Positions 19,501 to 27,696 of a DNA stretch of 64,000 nt are shown here, one piece after another. Each line of letters starts with the position of its first letter. Position 1 is the first letter of the stretch. Source of the DNA: Halorarius halobius (lineage in GTDB: Archaea > Halobacteriota > Halobacteria > Halobacteriales > Haloarculaceae); the NCBI RefSeq assembly GCF_024298865.1, contig NZ_CP101163.1, positions 84,727 to 148,726 on the forward strand, written 5' to 3'. A program made the position numbers and the translations under genes. The notes below the pieces were generated by a model, which worked only from the letters and a program-made list of their open reading frames with translations, had not been told where the DNA came from and did no database searches.

Positions 19501-22500
19501 TACCGTTTCCACCGCGCTCAGGAGTATGCTGGTAGGGCACCCACATTCGGCCTACACTACTCTCTCCGTCGCCGCTGGCCGATCGTCCTCGCCGCCGCCG
19601 ACGAACTCCCTTCGTTCACAGCACTCCCGAGTACCAGCGCTGTCTCGGACGACCTCGCAGCCCATATGGAACGCCAACTCTCCCACACAGCCCCACTCTC
19701 TGAACTCTCTCCTGCCGAGGACAACGAAATCATCGGTACGGACATTGACGGGGCCACGCTCGGCTATGCGTTCGATCGTCTCCACACTCGCGACCTCGCT
19801 CGTCCCGTCAAACATCGCACGGACTATATGGACCGGTCGATCCTCCACCAAGGGCTCCCCGGCTCCGGGAAGTCTGTCGACCAAGCTCACGAGATCGTCG
19901 AGCGTCGGAAGGCCACGAACGGCCCCATCATCATCTACGCCGGCCCTGGCGCAAACGTCGGTGAACTCGCTGTGCGCGGTCTCTTGGATGAATTCGGCGA
20001 AGACTGGGTGCGCGAGCACGTCCACTGGTTCGATATGCCCGAGGTCCTCCCCGGACTAACGGTCTTCGACACACGACCCGCCCAACAGGCTGACGACGCC
20101 CACGGCAACCCCGAGGCCGCAGAGAGCGTCGCGACCGAAAACATCTCTCCCCAGCGCCCTGATATCGCTTCCAACGACACCAGGTGGGAGACACACGGCT
20201 CACAGGTTATGCAGACTGTCCGGAAGATAGCCGAACTTCTGATGGGTGAGAGCGACTTCCAGAACGCCCGCGTGTCCCGTGATGTCCTTCGAGCCCTTGG
20301 AACAGCCGGTTTCTCACCGCACACATACCCGACAGGCGTCGACGGCACGCCTGCGTACCAGCGGAACGGTAGCGACACCAGCAGTAACACACTCCCAACT
20401 GCTGACGACCTCGTGAGCGGCGAAAGTCACTCCAATGATGGAAATGAGGACGATTCAAGATCGCGCCAACCGACTGTGATGCCGTTCCGCTGGGGATACG
20501 ACGCCAGCCCGTACGTCTACCCTCTCTGGCAGCTCCAAGAGCAGACCCAGCAGGTCACCGAACTGACGAGGTTGATGGACCCGGACATCCCGATCAACCC
20601 CAAGGAAATACTGCCTGATCCGGGCTCGCACGCAATCAAGCGGAATATGGAGACGCCGTTTAACAACCAACAGCACACCGCCCAGCAGATCCTCGGCGGT
20701 GTCACTAACCGTCTGAACGCGCTTACGACGGACGCCCGTCTCGCACCCCTCTTCAATAACACGACCCGGCGGTTCTCCTTCGCCGACTTCCTTTCTGGCG
20801 ACCGCCAGAACGACGTCCTCGTTTTCGACGTCGAGGACCTTGACCCGGATGCCCAGCGTGACTTCGTCCTTACACACGAACTCCTAATGCAGTACGAACT
20901 CGAACTCTACAAGTCCTTCCTCAAAGAGGAGGCAACTGCGGACGATTACTACGTCAGCGTCTTCATCGACGAGGCCGGCCGCCTCGTCGAGCCGGATGAC
21001 CTTGCAAAGATGATCGCCGTCGCCCGCAACCACTCTGTCTCCCTCTCACTTGCCGTCCAGACGCCCGACCAGCTCTTCGACGCCGACACCGACAACAGTG
21101 TTGGTGACGACCCGACGTACGCCGAGATCATCGGTAATATTCAGACGACCGTCGTGCGTGCCGGTGAAATCACGCGTCAGCAGGCAAAGGCGCTTTGTCC
21201 GGCCGACCTCGAGGTCGAGGACTTCATGGATCACGTCCGCGATCTCCCCGTCGACCACCGGCTCGTCCAGTATCCGACACCTTCCGAAGGAACACGGTCT
21301 CAGACCATCGAAATCGCCCGCATTCCCCTTCCGAACTGGCATCAGGATGCCGAGGAAGCCCCCGAAGGATACGATTCTCGCGAAGATTTCGAGGAGGCCT
21401 TCCGAGAGGTTCGCGCCGATGTCATCGACCAGACGAACGAAGAGTACGGAATCCCCGACGACGAGTCAGAATCGGCTGTCCGTAACCGGGCGATTCTCAA
21501 CATCCCCGAACTCGCCCACCATCTCACAATAGACGACCCACTCCTCCCGGTTGTCCTCGCGTGGGCGACTTGGATAGTCGCTCGTGACCCACCCAACGGG
21601 CCCGGTGAAGAAACTCTGCACAGCGTCTCCAACACCGACAGCAAGCTCCCTGACCTCGAAGACCCAGTTGAACCAAATAATGATTCGACGATAGAGGACT
21701 CCCCGGCTGAGGAAGTCAGCGCGATAGATGTCCTATCGGACGATGCAGGACCCGATGAATACACAGCTGAATCGGTATCTACCAGTCGCGAGAACGATTC
21801 TCCATCCACTACGAGCGAGCAGCCAGATACGCTGTTCGACTCAGGTGGGTGGGCTCGCGACCAGTGGGATGAGGCGAAGACCGAGCTCACCCAATCCAAT
21901 ACCGAGCGCCAGACTCCTCCCTCGGCCGCTGAGAGCTCAGGCCCTGCGTCCAGTCTTCATCACGTCCTGAAGGGCAGTATGACGACTGACGAGTGGGAGG
22001 AGCTTACCGACCTCCTCGAGAAGGGGAAGTCGCTTTCCCCAGAAGAATGGGCGATTCACACCGACCTCCCGACGTACCGGAAAGACGAGGAATCCATCCA
22101 AGCCCGTGCGCTCAACAGCCGTGTCGCGACTCTCCTCAACCAAGGTATCCTCACCGAGGATGAAGTGGCCCGGATTCAGGAACTCATCGATCTCGCACGG
22201 GATACCGGGAACTGGCCACCGACTGCGGTTCGTGATCGTCTCGACACGGAGTCCGAAACTGCGCCAGCAGACAAATCGTCTCCCGAACAGCAAAGCGCAA
22301 CTGTGGATAACGAGAGTGTGTCCGCGGCGATCGAACGCCGCCGGACCAGTGAGAGAAATTCTGTTGGGATCGACCCGTTCGATGGGGAGGAACCACGACC
22401 CGGAACGTACCGCTGGGTGCGCCTTGACGAGATGTACCGCCGGCTTCGCCTCGAAGTCGAGAAAGTCCTCGCCACAGAGGGCCTCAACGAGGGAGAACGT

Positions 22501-24630
22501 AATCGTCGCCGCGATGCCCTCCCCTCGCTCAAGGCGTGCGCCGATGAGATCGAGGCGTTAGGCACCATTATGACCCATCGGGGCGTCGCTGGCGACACTC
22601 CCATCCCGGAAACAGACGGTATCTTCGAGATTGAACTCGCGAAGCACCGTGACGACGTCCCCGGCGACGAGGGCTACGCCATTCGGTTGACTCCCGAGGG
22701 TGCTCGTCTCCTTCTCGAAAACGTGTTTTCGACTGGCTGGGTCGCAACCGCTGGGACCGATACTCACGATACCGGCCTTCGAGACGCTATGACGGCACTC
22801 GAAGACGCAGTCCCCACCCGAGTCAGTGGCCGGATCATCGACCAAGACACCGGGGACATCCCGGACGCCGTCCTCACAGTCTTCGCCAGCGAGCCTACGG
22901 AGTGCTTCGCTGACGACATCATCTCATGCACAGTCGAAGAGGAGACCGACCCACGTCGACACCCCACGAAGAAACTCCGTAACCTCAAGAAGGCGCTTAA
23001 CACTACTACGAAGAGTGGCGAATGTCGCCTCCCCATCTTCGTCGCCGAAACGCCGTGGGACGAAGACGCGGGGTGCCCCGACCTTGGACCTGCAACCGCA
23101 TTATCGAACATCCTCCGTGATCCGATGAACACTCAGTGGTCGGGTCGCCGGTTCTACTCGCAATCGAACACGCCAATCGAATTCGACGGCGGCGCCCGCG
23201 ACGGCGGTGTCACCGCTGTCGTCCCCCGATCGATCGAAGAGGGCGCAGGCACGTCAATCTGGATTCGCGACCCGGACCCCGACTCGAACGATTGCCTCCT
23301 CGTCGACCCGACTGCCGACGACATCGGCCACCCCGACGACGAGGATATTCACCTCCGTATCGCCCCCGGTGACTTCCAGAACCTCACTCCTTCGAGCATC
23401 CCGTACCGGGCTACCTGTCCCCCGGGAAGTGCAAACGAGTCAGCTCGCTACATCGTTGAGACTCCGGGAAGCGAGCAGACGTACAAGTACGAGACGGAAG
23501 AGCGGTTCCGTGAGGATTGGGTCCGCGTCAACAAGCCATTCGTACCCGACATCAAGTTCCGGCACCCGGACTATCCGGAAACCGCATATGCCATCCTCGT
23601 CCGATACGAGCTGCCCCGCGCCGGCGACGACGCACAGGCACGTATTGCCTGGTTCGATCATCGGACCTCGGGCGACGAGGAGATGGGGACGCTTCGGCCC
23701 GTCGAGGACCTCATCGAAGCGATTCAGACGGGCGAACTCAAGCCGGCGTCTGCTGGCCCTGGAACGGCACCCGAGAGGACTCACGAAGACGAAGTCTCGA
23801 CCGACGAAGCACAAGACTCTGAAGTGGATGAGGAAGACACTGGCGCGTCATCATCGACGGACGAGGCACCAGACGAATCCACTCCCGAGCCATCCGACAA
23901 CAAGGACGAAGAGCTTGACGGCGATGATACTGACACAACGCAGTCCGAGGAGGGAGAGACAGACGATACTTCCGAACCACTCCAGGATGAGGGGAAAGCA
24001 GCTACCGCCGCGTTCATCGCGGCTTACCTCCGTCCTGCACCGAACAACGTCGTGGACGTGGATATCGCCTTCGACCGTTGTCAGGAATTCGCGAGCACGC
24101 ACAACCTCGTCTCACCAGAATCAGAGGACGAGTTCGCAGAAACGATCGATTCCCTCTTCGATGCGTTCGACACGGACACCGGAATCGACGGAGACCTCTT
24201 CGACATCGATCGCGACGTCATCAGTGCCCTCGAAGAGGGATTCAATATTGTCTCAACGTCAGGTGGAAACGAAGACAGCACTCGAACCGTTATATTGGGT
24301 GTGAAGATGGTTGATCCCACAGAAGAAGACACGTCGTTCTTGACGGAAGCAGCGCCCGAGCAGTCGGCAGGTGGTGCGGCGTTCATTGCGAACCAGCTCA
24401 CGTCCGACCCTGACGGAGCGCTTCCGAGTTCGGAAACCTATGACGAATACGTCGACACCGTCACCGACTGGGGATTCGAGTCTCTCCCTGACCGAGGTTC
24501 GAGTGTGACGTTCAAACGGTTCCTCCAAATCTGGGGTGCGGTGCTGTTCGGCGTCTCGGTCGAACGGAAACGCCGGCGGATCGACGGGTCGCCTACGCGG
24601 TGCTATACGCACCTCGAGTGGCGCGAGTAG
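16594..24630 (+). CDS. Giant VirD4/TraG-like coupling ATPase (2678 aa) with extra domains
   Basis: A basic N-terminus and a membrane helix (about 57-78) lead to an outside region. This holds a duplicated module of about 50 residues: LSIFPEDATQAREAA...WLFRYYRTEQYPDWW, then LSVFPEEARAVRFAA...LLNYYAVQWDQGW. A second membrane helix follows (FKNPIIAGIVIFTSLVVFLLLG). The cytoplasmic part has Walker A GLPGSGKS at residues 1087-1094 and Walker B FIDEAG around Asp1459, with the ARNHSVSLSLAVQT segment of T4SS coupling proteins. Long acidic linkers connect to at least two unrecognised C-terminal domains, one cysteine-bearing. Typical VirD4 proteins have 500-800 residues, so this is a large fusion. It would deliver DNA to the channel. 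Confidence 0.82.
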   Translation: MPTLPAFTRAWLSPAPLTDDHTQSPPDARTDRTSHSSRSVEPTQTSRSTRLGRPRNRRPLYGVLLTLSVIGILLTAATGPALAAHPADSTSTTESQDLSSTSLQSTNTTSPCQTQNNNSYGWTEHYACIQVHLYQQDQDLSIFPEDATQAREAAKNGESAETIEDWLFRYYRTEQYPDWWMPSEEQIEQTPKLKLYPLTNETVHEYETTQSLSVFPEEARAVRFAATHNATVNELRMALLNYYAVQWDQGWRPDSESSTTTTTNTTAGGGSNGGDSEATAKPSSSPAWYAPYLSGIVDAVNQFRGWMSGVQEFIGGLLIWSFKNPIIAGIVIFTSLVVFLLLGVARRMRRTWTAMLAVWSRFVRAIVWVADTIGIGTIRRTQIKFFRFRRTLNVYAHAFAAMTGWAIREGFHRVDRTITDYVTDEDSSTWSYIAPPAHARASSAADAAVSETTYAKSKRLLDPLDAPAVYELDEDEPPRPGDDLWYRITASDQPASPETITKQIEGLPNLTDGLEVIIRSAPHDPEIGGEESELQTTEGDGTRLAIEVLIHFIEDGQTSTLDRTKHNWVRQAFGGPDYDVTPVSTTLQRLLRARPYRRCKHLLGNDAPPSATFPWSNAQSSDAATDGGRTIGEDTPTPSERAAAAEAIPQRYFREHLEDQFTAVCPEAPVSYPLGSRGTRRWDFLQRLNVFDETAAEEAPPMEAALDALLETDEPALLRARITSVGDLSDLIRQKLDVIEGEESTQFDKRTNRRGRSRATPSSGENTTEEDRAAARERESSRVRGEVASAEGTRNEELQNKGVTRSFKVTMDVFTQPTPFLNDALEETAGGSVEPSSEAHPVPSPLFHSDGDSTSASTNTASDGGVFTEEQPDLNEIDSTADLSGSDADIETLASRGDTLRVTPETLAEAAASQRTTARDDAWRLAKTWATAADGEFNKLTEPPENSRLAKWARQFGWRRHTLGQLRDSYRFHRAQEYAGRAPTFGLHYSLRRRWPIVLAAADELPSFTALPSTSAVSDDLAAHMERQLSHTAPLSELSPAEDNEIIGTDIDGATLGYAFDRLHTRDLARPVKHRTDYMDRSILHQGLPGSGKSVDQAHEIVERRKATNGPIIIYAGPGANVGELAVRGLLDEFGEDWVREHVHWFDMPEVLPGLTVFDTRPAQQADDAHGNPEAAESVATENISPQRPDIASNDTRWETHGSQVMQTVRKIAELLMGESDFQNARVSRDVLRALGTAGFSPHTYPTGVDGTPAYQRNGSDTSSNTLPTADDLVSGESHSNDGNEDDSRSRQPTVMPFRWGYDASPYVYPLWQLQEQTQQVTELTRLMDPDIPINPKEILPDPGSHAIKRNMETPFNNQQHTAQQILGGVTNRLNALTTDARLAPLFNNTTRRFSFADFLSGDRQNDVLVFDVEDLDPDAQRDFVLTHELLMQYELELYKSFLKEEATADDYYVSVFIDEAGRLVEPDDLAKMIAVARNHSVSLSLAVQTPDQLFDADTDNSVGDDPTYAEIIGNIQTTVVRAGEITRQQAKALCPADLEVEDFMDHVRDLPVDHRLVQYPTPSEGTRSQTIEIARIPLPNWHQDAEEAPEGYDSREDFEEAFREVRADVIDQTNEEYGIPDDESESAVRNRAILNIPELAHHLTIDDPLLPVVLAWATWIVARDPPNGPGEETLHSVSNTDSKLPDLEDPVEPNNDSTIEDSPAEEVSAIDVLSDDAGPDEYTAESVSTSRENDSPSTTSEQPDTLFDSGGWARDQWDEAKTELTQSNTERQTPPSAAESSGPASSLHHVLKGSMTTDEWEELTDLLEKGKSLSPEEWAIHTDLPTYRKDEESIQARALNSRVATLLNQGILTEDEVARIQELIDLARDTGNWPPTAVRDRLDTESETAPADKSSPEQQSATVDNESVSAAIERRRTSERNSVGIDPFDGEEPRPGTYRWVRLDEMYRRLRLEVEKVLATEGLNEGERNRRRDALPSLKACADEIEALGTIMTHRGVAGDTPIPETDGIFEIELAKHRDDVPGDEGYAIRLTPEGARLLLENVFSTGWVATAGTDTHDTGLRDAMTALEDAVPTRVSGRIIDQDTGDIPDAVLTVFASEPTECFADDIISCTVEEETDPRRHPTKKLRNLKKALNTTTKSGECRLPIFVAETPWDEDAGCPDLGPATALSNILRDPMNTQWSGRRFYSQSNTPIEFDGGARDGGVTAVVPRSIEEGAGTSIWIRDPDPDSNDCLLVDPTADDIGHPDDEDIHLRIAPGDFQNLTPSSIPYRATCPPGSANESARYIVETPGSEQTYKYETEERFREDWVRVNKPFVPDIKFRHPDYPETAYAILVRYELPRAGDDAQARIAWFDHRTSGDEEMGTLRPVEDLIEAIQTGELKPASAGPGTAPERTHEDEVSTDEAQDSEVDEEDTGASSSTDEAPDESTPEPSDNKDEELDGDDTDTTQSEEGETDDTSEPLQDEGKAATAAFIAAYLRPAPNNVVDVDIAFDRCQEFASTHNLVSPESEDEFAETIDSLFDAFDTDTGIDGDLFDIDRDVISALEEGFNIVSTSGGNEDSTRTVILGVKMVDPTEEDTSFLTEAAPEQSAGGAAFIANQLTSDPDGALPSSETYDEYVDTVTDWGFESLPDRGSSVTFKRFLQIWGAVLFGVSVERKRRRIDGSPTRCYTHLEWRE

Positions 24631-24803
24631 CCTCTTGATTTTCTCTCTCAGTCTACCGCCTCGATCTCCCGTCTAATACTATGAACTCAAACTGATATTT
24701 CCGATAATTTCCCTTCTGACGGTGTCCCTTAATCCTCGATTTTCTAGAACTATTACTGAATAGCATATTTTGGATAAACCACCGGACGGAACGGTAATAC
24801 AAT

Positions 24804-25149
24804 ACTGGAACGGTAAATCGGAACGCGAATCTCTGAGGACTCACAAAATCACCATATAGCGTCGGGATGGTAAACTGGAACGTCAATCATTAGCATACAC
24901 TCCCGAAAGGACCGGATCCTTTTGCAAACTGGAACACCGTGCAGTCTTGCGGTTTTCACCGGAAACCTGGACACATCTACGCACCACCACACACCAGCAT
25001 CTCGATAAACTGGAACTCCGCGCAGTCTTGCGATTTCGGGCCTATAGTCAACTCCGTGCTCAGAACACCCTTCGAGCGACTCTCCGCACTCTCGAAACTG
25101 GAACGCTACGCAGTCTAGTGATTATCCCCGGCTATTGAGAAACTGGAAC
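24804..25149 (+). repeat. Degenerate AACTGGAAC repeat array
   Basis: ACTGGAAC at 24804 and AACTGGAAC at 24873, 24927, 25008, 25096 and 25141. Three of these continue with a related 20-nt extension: an ACC/TCC/GCT step followed by GCAGTCTTGCG or GCAGTCTAGTG. GGAACGGTAA also occurs twice at 24788-24815. Spacing is irregular (45-88 bp). They look like protein-binding iterons or remnants of a longer repeat rather than a CRISPR. Confidence 0.6.
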
Positions 25150-26631
25150 ACCCCCTTTCCCACTAGTATAGAGGGGGCAGATTCGTGTGAAAGGGGGGTA
25201 CCGATGTGTTCCGGCGAGCGGGTACCCTGGCAGCGGGTACAGGCTGGCCCCCTGGGCGGTCGTCGAAGACGAGTGTCTGATGCGTATCAGATTGTGGAGA
25301 AGTCGGTAGCCGAAGCCGAGGTGAATAGCCGTTGTGTGTCGCGTGGAGAGCGCGGCCTGTCGTAACGTAGGAGCTGGTGGGTGGCGTCGAGGTGTAGCAT
25401 CGAGCGCGCGTGGGGAACATACGGCTTTGCGTACGAGCGAGTGGGAGTGGATGGTCGTGTCGCGGTGGTGCCTACACTAGGGTCTGCTGGCTATCGCACG
25501 GGGGCGTCAGGGTGCGTATCTCAAACAGGCTAGGGACGTGCTGCGTATCGCGGCTCTCGCCTCGTGGTTCGTTCTCAGCGTGAGGATTGGGCACGGTGAC
25601 GTCGACTTCGCGAGGGGCTGTCGGCTGTACTCGAGGCGGGGGGGTCGCGCCGTCGTGAGACGCCGTGGGCTGTCGATAGAGCATAGTGGTGTGGCCTCGG
25701 CGGCCGAGTGGTCGCTGTCGCCACCGCGTTCCGGCGTGACGGCCGTCGGCTCGCTGCTCTGGCGCGTATGGATGCCCAATCGGTGTGTCTCGAGAAGGGT
25801 GCCGCGCGCGTCGGGGTCGCGCGCGCTTTGGATCGAGACCGCCGCGACGAGCAGAGCTCGTCGGACGGTCTCCGTGGGTGAATTAGGACCGCGTCGTAGC
25901 GGCGGCTGATTTCCGGGACCTGCTCCACACGCTCTGGCCGCTGACGGCGGGCCACGATTTCGGGGAATCGCGTAGCTTTCCCCGAAATCGGCCGCCTCAC
26001 CGGCCAGTCCGTGGGAGCCGATGTCGTCCACTCACCCGCCGAAGTCCGCGGATTGCGCGGTCACGAGACACCGACGCGAACCGGACCCTACCCGCGAGCG
26101 CAACCCGCTCGCGGGTCCCTTCCAGTCCGCGACGGCGCCTCGTAACACCGCTCATCGAGCGGATTCGGCGGCCTCGGGAGACATCGGGTCGTGCTACGAC
26201 CAGGTTTCCTCACTCGGTCGCCCCCCTTGCGCTGGCGCGTGCAGTAGCGCGCGCCGCGCACTCACCGGGAGGGGCCGCCGGAGCCACCAGCGATTTCCGC
26301 GGACCCTACCCGCCCCCACCGGGGCGGGTCCCTTCCACGGAAATCGGGCGCCTCTGTCGGCCTCCCGGCGAGTCGGGGCGAAGCCGGGCACGGGGCCTGC
26401 CGAGCCGAAGGCACGGGAGATCGCGTCGCTCACTCCGTTCGCCTGAGTCATACGTCGCCAGCACGCTGAACCGGACCGGGTCACGATTTCGCGCGGATAC
26501 CTTCCCGCGCTCGCAAGCTCGCGCGGGCCCCTTCCACACGAAATCGACCGGTTCAGCGCGCGGCGACGCACGACTCAGCCCGGCCATATGCGGCCGATTC
26601 ATCTGCGTTCACCGACCCGCACCCGGACCTC

Positions 26632-26680
26632 GATTCCGGCAGACACTACCCGCCTTCGGCGGGTCCCTTCTCCCGGAATC
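26632..26680 (+). repeat. Best-formed apex of the hairpin array (unit 5)
   Basis: GATTCCGG pairs with CCGGAATC. The internal loop is CAGACACT on the 5' side and CCCTTCTC on the 3' side. ACCCGCC pairs with GGCGGGT across a TTC turn. Further out, ATGCGGCCGAT (about 26588) pairs with ATCGGCCGCAT (about 26709) over 11 bp, and CCCGGC with GCCGGG. The sequence directly shows the perfect complementarity. Confidence 0.8.
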
Positions 26681-26825
26681 GGCCGTGCGCGGCTGGTTCA
26701 CGTTGTTCATCGGCCGCATCTGCCGGGTTCGCGACTCCCGTACCTCGGCGGGCAGGGCCCCGCACCGGGCTTCGTTCTGGCGGTACGGGCCACCCGCCAG
26801 AAGCCGCCGAGCAAAAATTAATTTC

Positions 26826-26840
26826 TTTCCTCTTAAGCGT
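26826..26840 (-). promoter_or_regulatory. 15-bp inverted repeat, left copy (CTTAAG, promoter-like)
   Basis: TTTCCTCTTAAGCGT here is the exact reverse complement of the sequence at 27145-27159. It directly follows an AT-rich AAAAATTAATTTC block, the only one in this GC-rich part. The outward orientation of the two copies suggests a divergent promoter pair or a protein-binding pair framing units 6 and 7 of the hairpin array. Confidence 0.4.
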
Positions 26841-26985
26841 CCACGGGACGGGCGGGGGAAGCCGCCGTGCCGTTCCTGACCTGGCACGATCTCAGCGGAC
26901 CCTACCCGCGCTCACACGTTCGCGCGGGTCCCTTCCACTGACATCGGCCAGCTCACGACGGCAGCCGGCTCCCCTGCCGGTACCC

Positions 26986-27023
26986 GACGGCGCTCGCGCT
27001 ATCACACACGCGCGAGCGCCGTC
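26986..27023. repeat. 14-bp perfect hairpin between array units 6 and 7
   Basis: GACGGCGCTCGCGC at 26986-26999 pairs perfectly with GCGCGAGCGCCGTC at 27010-27023 across a 10-nt AT-containing loop. It lacks the array's apical signature but resembles unit 1 of the array in having one long uninterrupted stem. Confidence 0.7.
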
Positions 27024-27144
27024 GTTCCGACAAACTCGAGGCCCTGACGCGGGCCGCGATTCCGCGGAGATACTTCCCGCGCTTCGCGCGGGCCCCTTCT
27101 CCACGGAATCGGCCGCCTCAGTACCTCTCGCCGTGTCGGAAGGA

Positions 27145-27159
27145 ACGCTTAAGAGGAAA
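27145..27159 (+). promoter_or_regulatory. 15-bp inverted repeat, right copy (CTTAAG, promoter-like)
   Basis: ACGCTTAAGAGGAAA, the exact complement of 26826-26840. Read rightward it could be a TATA-type box driving a transcript through the last two hairpin units and toward the OB-fold gene. No protein start of good quality lies just downstream. Confidence 0.4.
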
Positions 27160-27584
27160 CCATCCCCCCCACTTGTCGGATATGAACTGCACGTCTTGGG
27201 GAGACCACTTGCCGGATGCCTCTGGCGCGTGCATTCCCCTGATCGCGGCCGCCTTCGGCAGACACTACCCGCCTTCGGCGGGTCCCTTCTCCCGAACGCG
27301 CCCGCGTCAGGGGTGCACCCGCCGGACGCCTTCCAGCTTGTGGCGCTGGGCGCGGGCCTCGATTCCGGCAGACACTACCCGCGGCGCATCCGGTCGGTGC
27401 GCCGCGGGTCCCTTCTCCCGAAATCGGCCGCGCCAGCGGCCAAGACGCACAGTCCCTTCCAACTGTTGAGGGGGATTGAAATCATAGAGTCAGGTAGCCC
27501 GTGACAGGGCGTCGGGCCGTCGGCAGGCGGCGCCGGGCGGTCGGCGTGCGGAACGTCGGCCGCTCCGGCGCGCCCCGCGGTGGG

Positions 27585-27611
27585 TTTGTTCGCCCCTCCG
27601 CGGGGTGAAGG
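27585..27611 (+). promoter_or_regulatory. Backbone leader motif upstream of OB-fold gene
   Basis: TTTGTTCGCCCC, a short GC loop and GGGGTGAAGG form the same block seen before many backbone genes. The start codon is 112 nt downstream. Two more small hairpins, GGGCGCG/CGCGCCC and GGGGATCACTCCCC, lie just before the ATG and could sequester the start region. Confidence 0.5.
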
Positions 27612-27696
27612 GTGTACGAATACACCCGTCGGTCGGCGGTCAGAAGACGGGCGCGATGGAGCGCGCCCGACAGGGGATCACTCCCCGGATACAGCA

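Larger units (their letters stand above)
25922..27438 (+). repeat. Array of nine long nested hairpins sharing an apical signature
   Basis: Nine units, each about 90-170 nt, fold as long interrupted hairpins by eye: about 25922-26018, 26036-26169, 26261-26372, 26443-26578, 26579-26727, 26855-26974, 27027-27139, 27229-27318 and 27343-27438. All but the first share an apex: an outer stem of GATTCCGG/CCGGAATC type, an asymmetric internal loop (5' side CGGACCCT or CAGACACT, 3' side CCCTTCCA or CCCTTCTC), and an inner stem opening ACCCGC and closing GCGGGT. Both stems change sequence between copies while keeping pairing, which is the mark of selected structure. Several units have a TTCG tetraloop. 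GGCC flanks the outer stem. Whether the active form is RNA or single-stranded DNA is unknown. Confidence 0.75.
24631..27696. other. 3-kb non-coding region with repeats and hairpin array
   Basis: No reading frame here has convincing protein character. The left quarter (24.63-25.15 kb) is AT-richer and carries the AACTGGAAC array. The middle (25.15-25.9 kb) is GC-rich with single hairpins, such as TCTGAT-gcgt-ATCAGA near 25277 and a longer one at about 25835-25875. The right half is the nested hairpin array. The position between the transfer cluster and the replication genes would suit an origin of replication or transfer, or a non-coding RNA locus. No replication initiator gene is adjacent. 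Confidence 0.7.

Noticed and set aside
24804..25149. CRISPR array suggested by the AACTGGAAC repeats
   Set aside because: Repeats are short and degenerate, and spacing varies from 45 to 88 bp. No cas genes are in the window apart from a stand-alone Cas4-like pseudogene 34 kb away.
25507..26571. Several 120-175-codon frames on both strands in the GC-rich gap
   Set aside because: Arg/Ala/Pro-rich text typical of stop-poor GC-rich DNA, no domains, no Shine-Dalgarno, and the right part overlaps the hairpin array.
25922..27438. Integron attC array
   Set aside because: Nested hairpins with spacers recall attC sites, but the segments between units carry no cassette genes and no integron-type integrase is present.
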